A DNA stretch of 64,000 bases from Poecilobothrus nobilitatus (lineage: Eukaryota; Arthropoda; Insecta; Diptera; Dolichopodidae), in contig OX352773.1 of the NCBI GenBank assembly GCA_947095535.1, positions 38,709,398 to 38,773,397 of the forward strand. Reading direction: 5' to 3'. Numbering within the stretch: the first letter of the stretch is position 1; every line of letters starts with the position of its first letter. This document shows positions 63,441 through 64,000 of the stretch, piece after piece. The position numbers and the translations under genes are program-made. Below the pieces are notes generated by a model. The model saw only the letters and a list, made by a program, of their open reading frames with translations, was not told the origin of the DNA and searched no databases.

Positions 63441-64000
63441 GTTTTTTTTTTTTCTCTTTTTAAATTTATTTTAAATATTTGTTAAGTCGAAATGTTAATT
63501 ATTATTTATTATTATTATTAAAATTATAGATTATAAGATATTTATGATTTGTTCGCCATTTTAAAAACAAAAAAGAAAACCAAAAAAAAATATTGCAAGG
63601 AAATTATTTTTATGAAAATTGTTAATAAAGTTATGAGTTTTATTTTGATAAAAAAAAAGAGTGTGTCAATAAATTTAAAATTTTAGGTATCTTTAGATAT
63701 AAACATATAAAATAGACTCTTCATAAAATGAGTAATTAAAAATAAATTCAAATAATGATTTGACCTTCGCCGGTTAATATGCAATTTATTTTATATTAAG
63801 TTTAATTTAAGATTTCAAATTATCCATAAGCATATGGTATGTTCAAGCTGGTAGACAAATGGTAATTATTACAGGTAATAATTATTGTTAATTTAATTTA
63901 GAGCAATTTTCAAAAAATTAACAGTTTTGAAGGCATTTGCAATACAAAAATTATAAAAACTTTGATTAGAGTTATTAACTTTGTGTAATTTGTTTAGGCT
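63441..64000 (+). other. K2P 3' UTR and downstream sequence
   Basis: AATAAA at 63624-63629 (GTTAATAAAGTTATGAG) is the best-placed poly(A) signal, about 180 bases after the stop; others follow at 63669 and 63741. No further gene is seen to the window end. Confidence 0.55.

Noticed and set aside
1..64000. CRISPR arrays, operons or bacterial-type regulatory sites
   Set aside because: The window is eukaryotic with spliced genes; no regularly spaced direct repeats with unique spacers are present.

Overview
The window is eukaryotic and very AT-rich. It holds canonical GT-AG introns, long homopolymer and (TA)n runs, and many small DNA transposons and retroelement fragments. The proteins fit an arthropod, most likely an insect: a GPI-anchored Ig/FN3 cell-adhesion protein of the klingon/wrapper type and a two-pore-domain (K2P) potassium channel. 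The order cannot be fixed from the sequence. Both genes are on the plus strand and use strongly A/T-biased codons.

Layout. From 1 to 6549 there is only non-coding sequence with one MITE. It is either the first intron or the 5' flank of the adhesion gene, whose signal-peptide exon was not found. Seven exons at 6550-12573 encode three Ig domains, one FN3 domain, a linker and a GPI-attachment signal. From 12574 to 25588 lies a gene desert with several repeats and minus-strand fragments of Jockey/R1-like non-LTR retrotransposons. The K2P locus then fills 25589-63440.

The K2P locus is the most interesting part. Two independent 5' modules each encode a cytosolic N-terminus, M1, an extracellular cap and the first pore helix. 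Module A is 25589-40829 in three exons; module B is 59801-62288 in three exons. Both stop at the same codon position and phase inside the first selectivity filter (ATT G|). One downstream exon pair (62449-62588 and 62661-63440) can complete either. The predicted isoforms are 531 aa (A) and 1030 aa (B). They differ in N-terminus, cap and the first filter: TIGYG in A, QIGYG in B.

The long introns and intergenic DNA are full of non-autonomous elements with visible ends. Three elements of about 0.8 kb (11278, 29540, 46796) have 9-bp target duplications. Two of them share an internal repeat, which suggests one Mutator-like or foldback family. Also present are a GC-rich near-perfect palindrome (57319), a 45-bp-TIR MITE nested in an older element (33520), two Tc1/mariner-type 'CAGGGTGT' elements with TA flanks, a deleted mariner-like transposon (54537), and a tRNA-derived SINE family, one copy of which has a perfect 15-bp target duplication.

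Functionally, both genes belong to the neuronal or glial membrane: an adhesion molecule on the outer surface and a background K+ channel. Nothing in the sequence shows that they are co-regulated.
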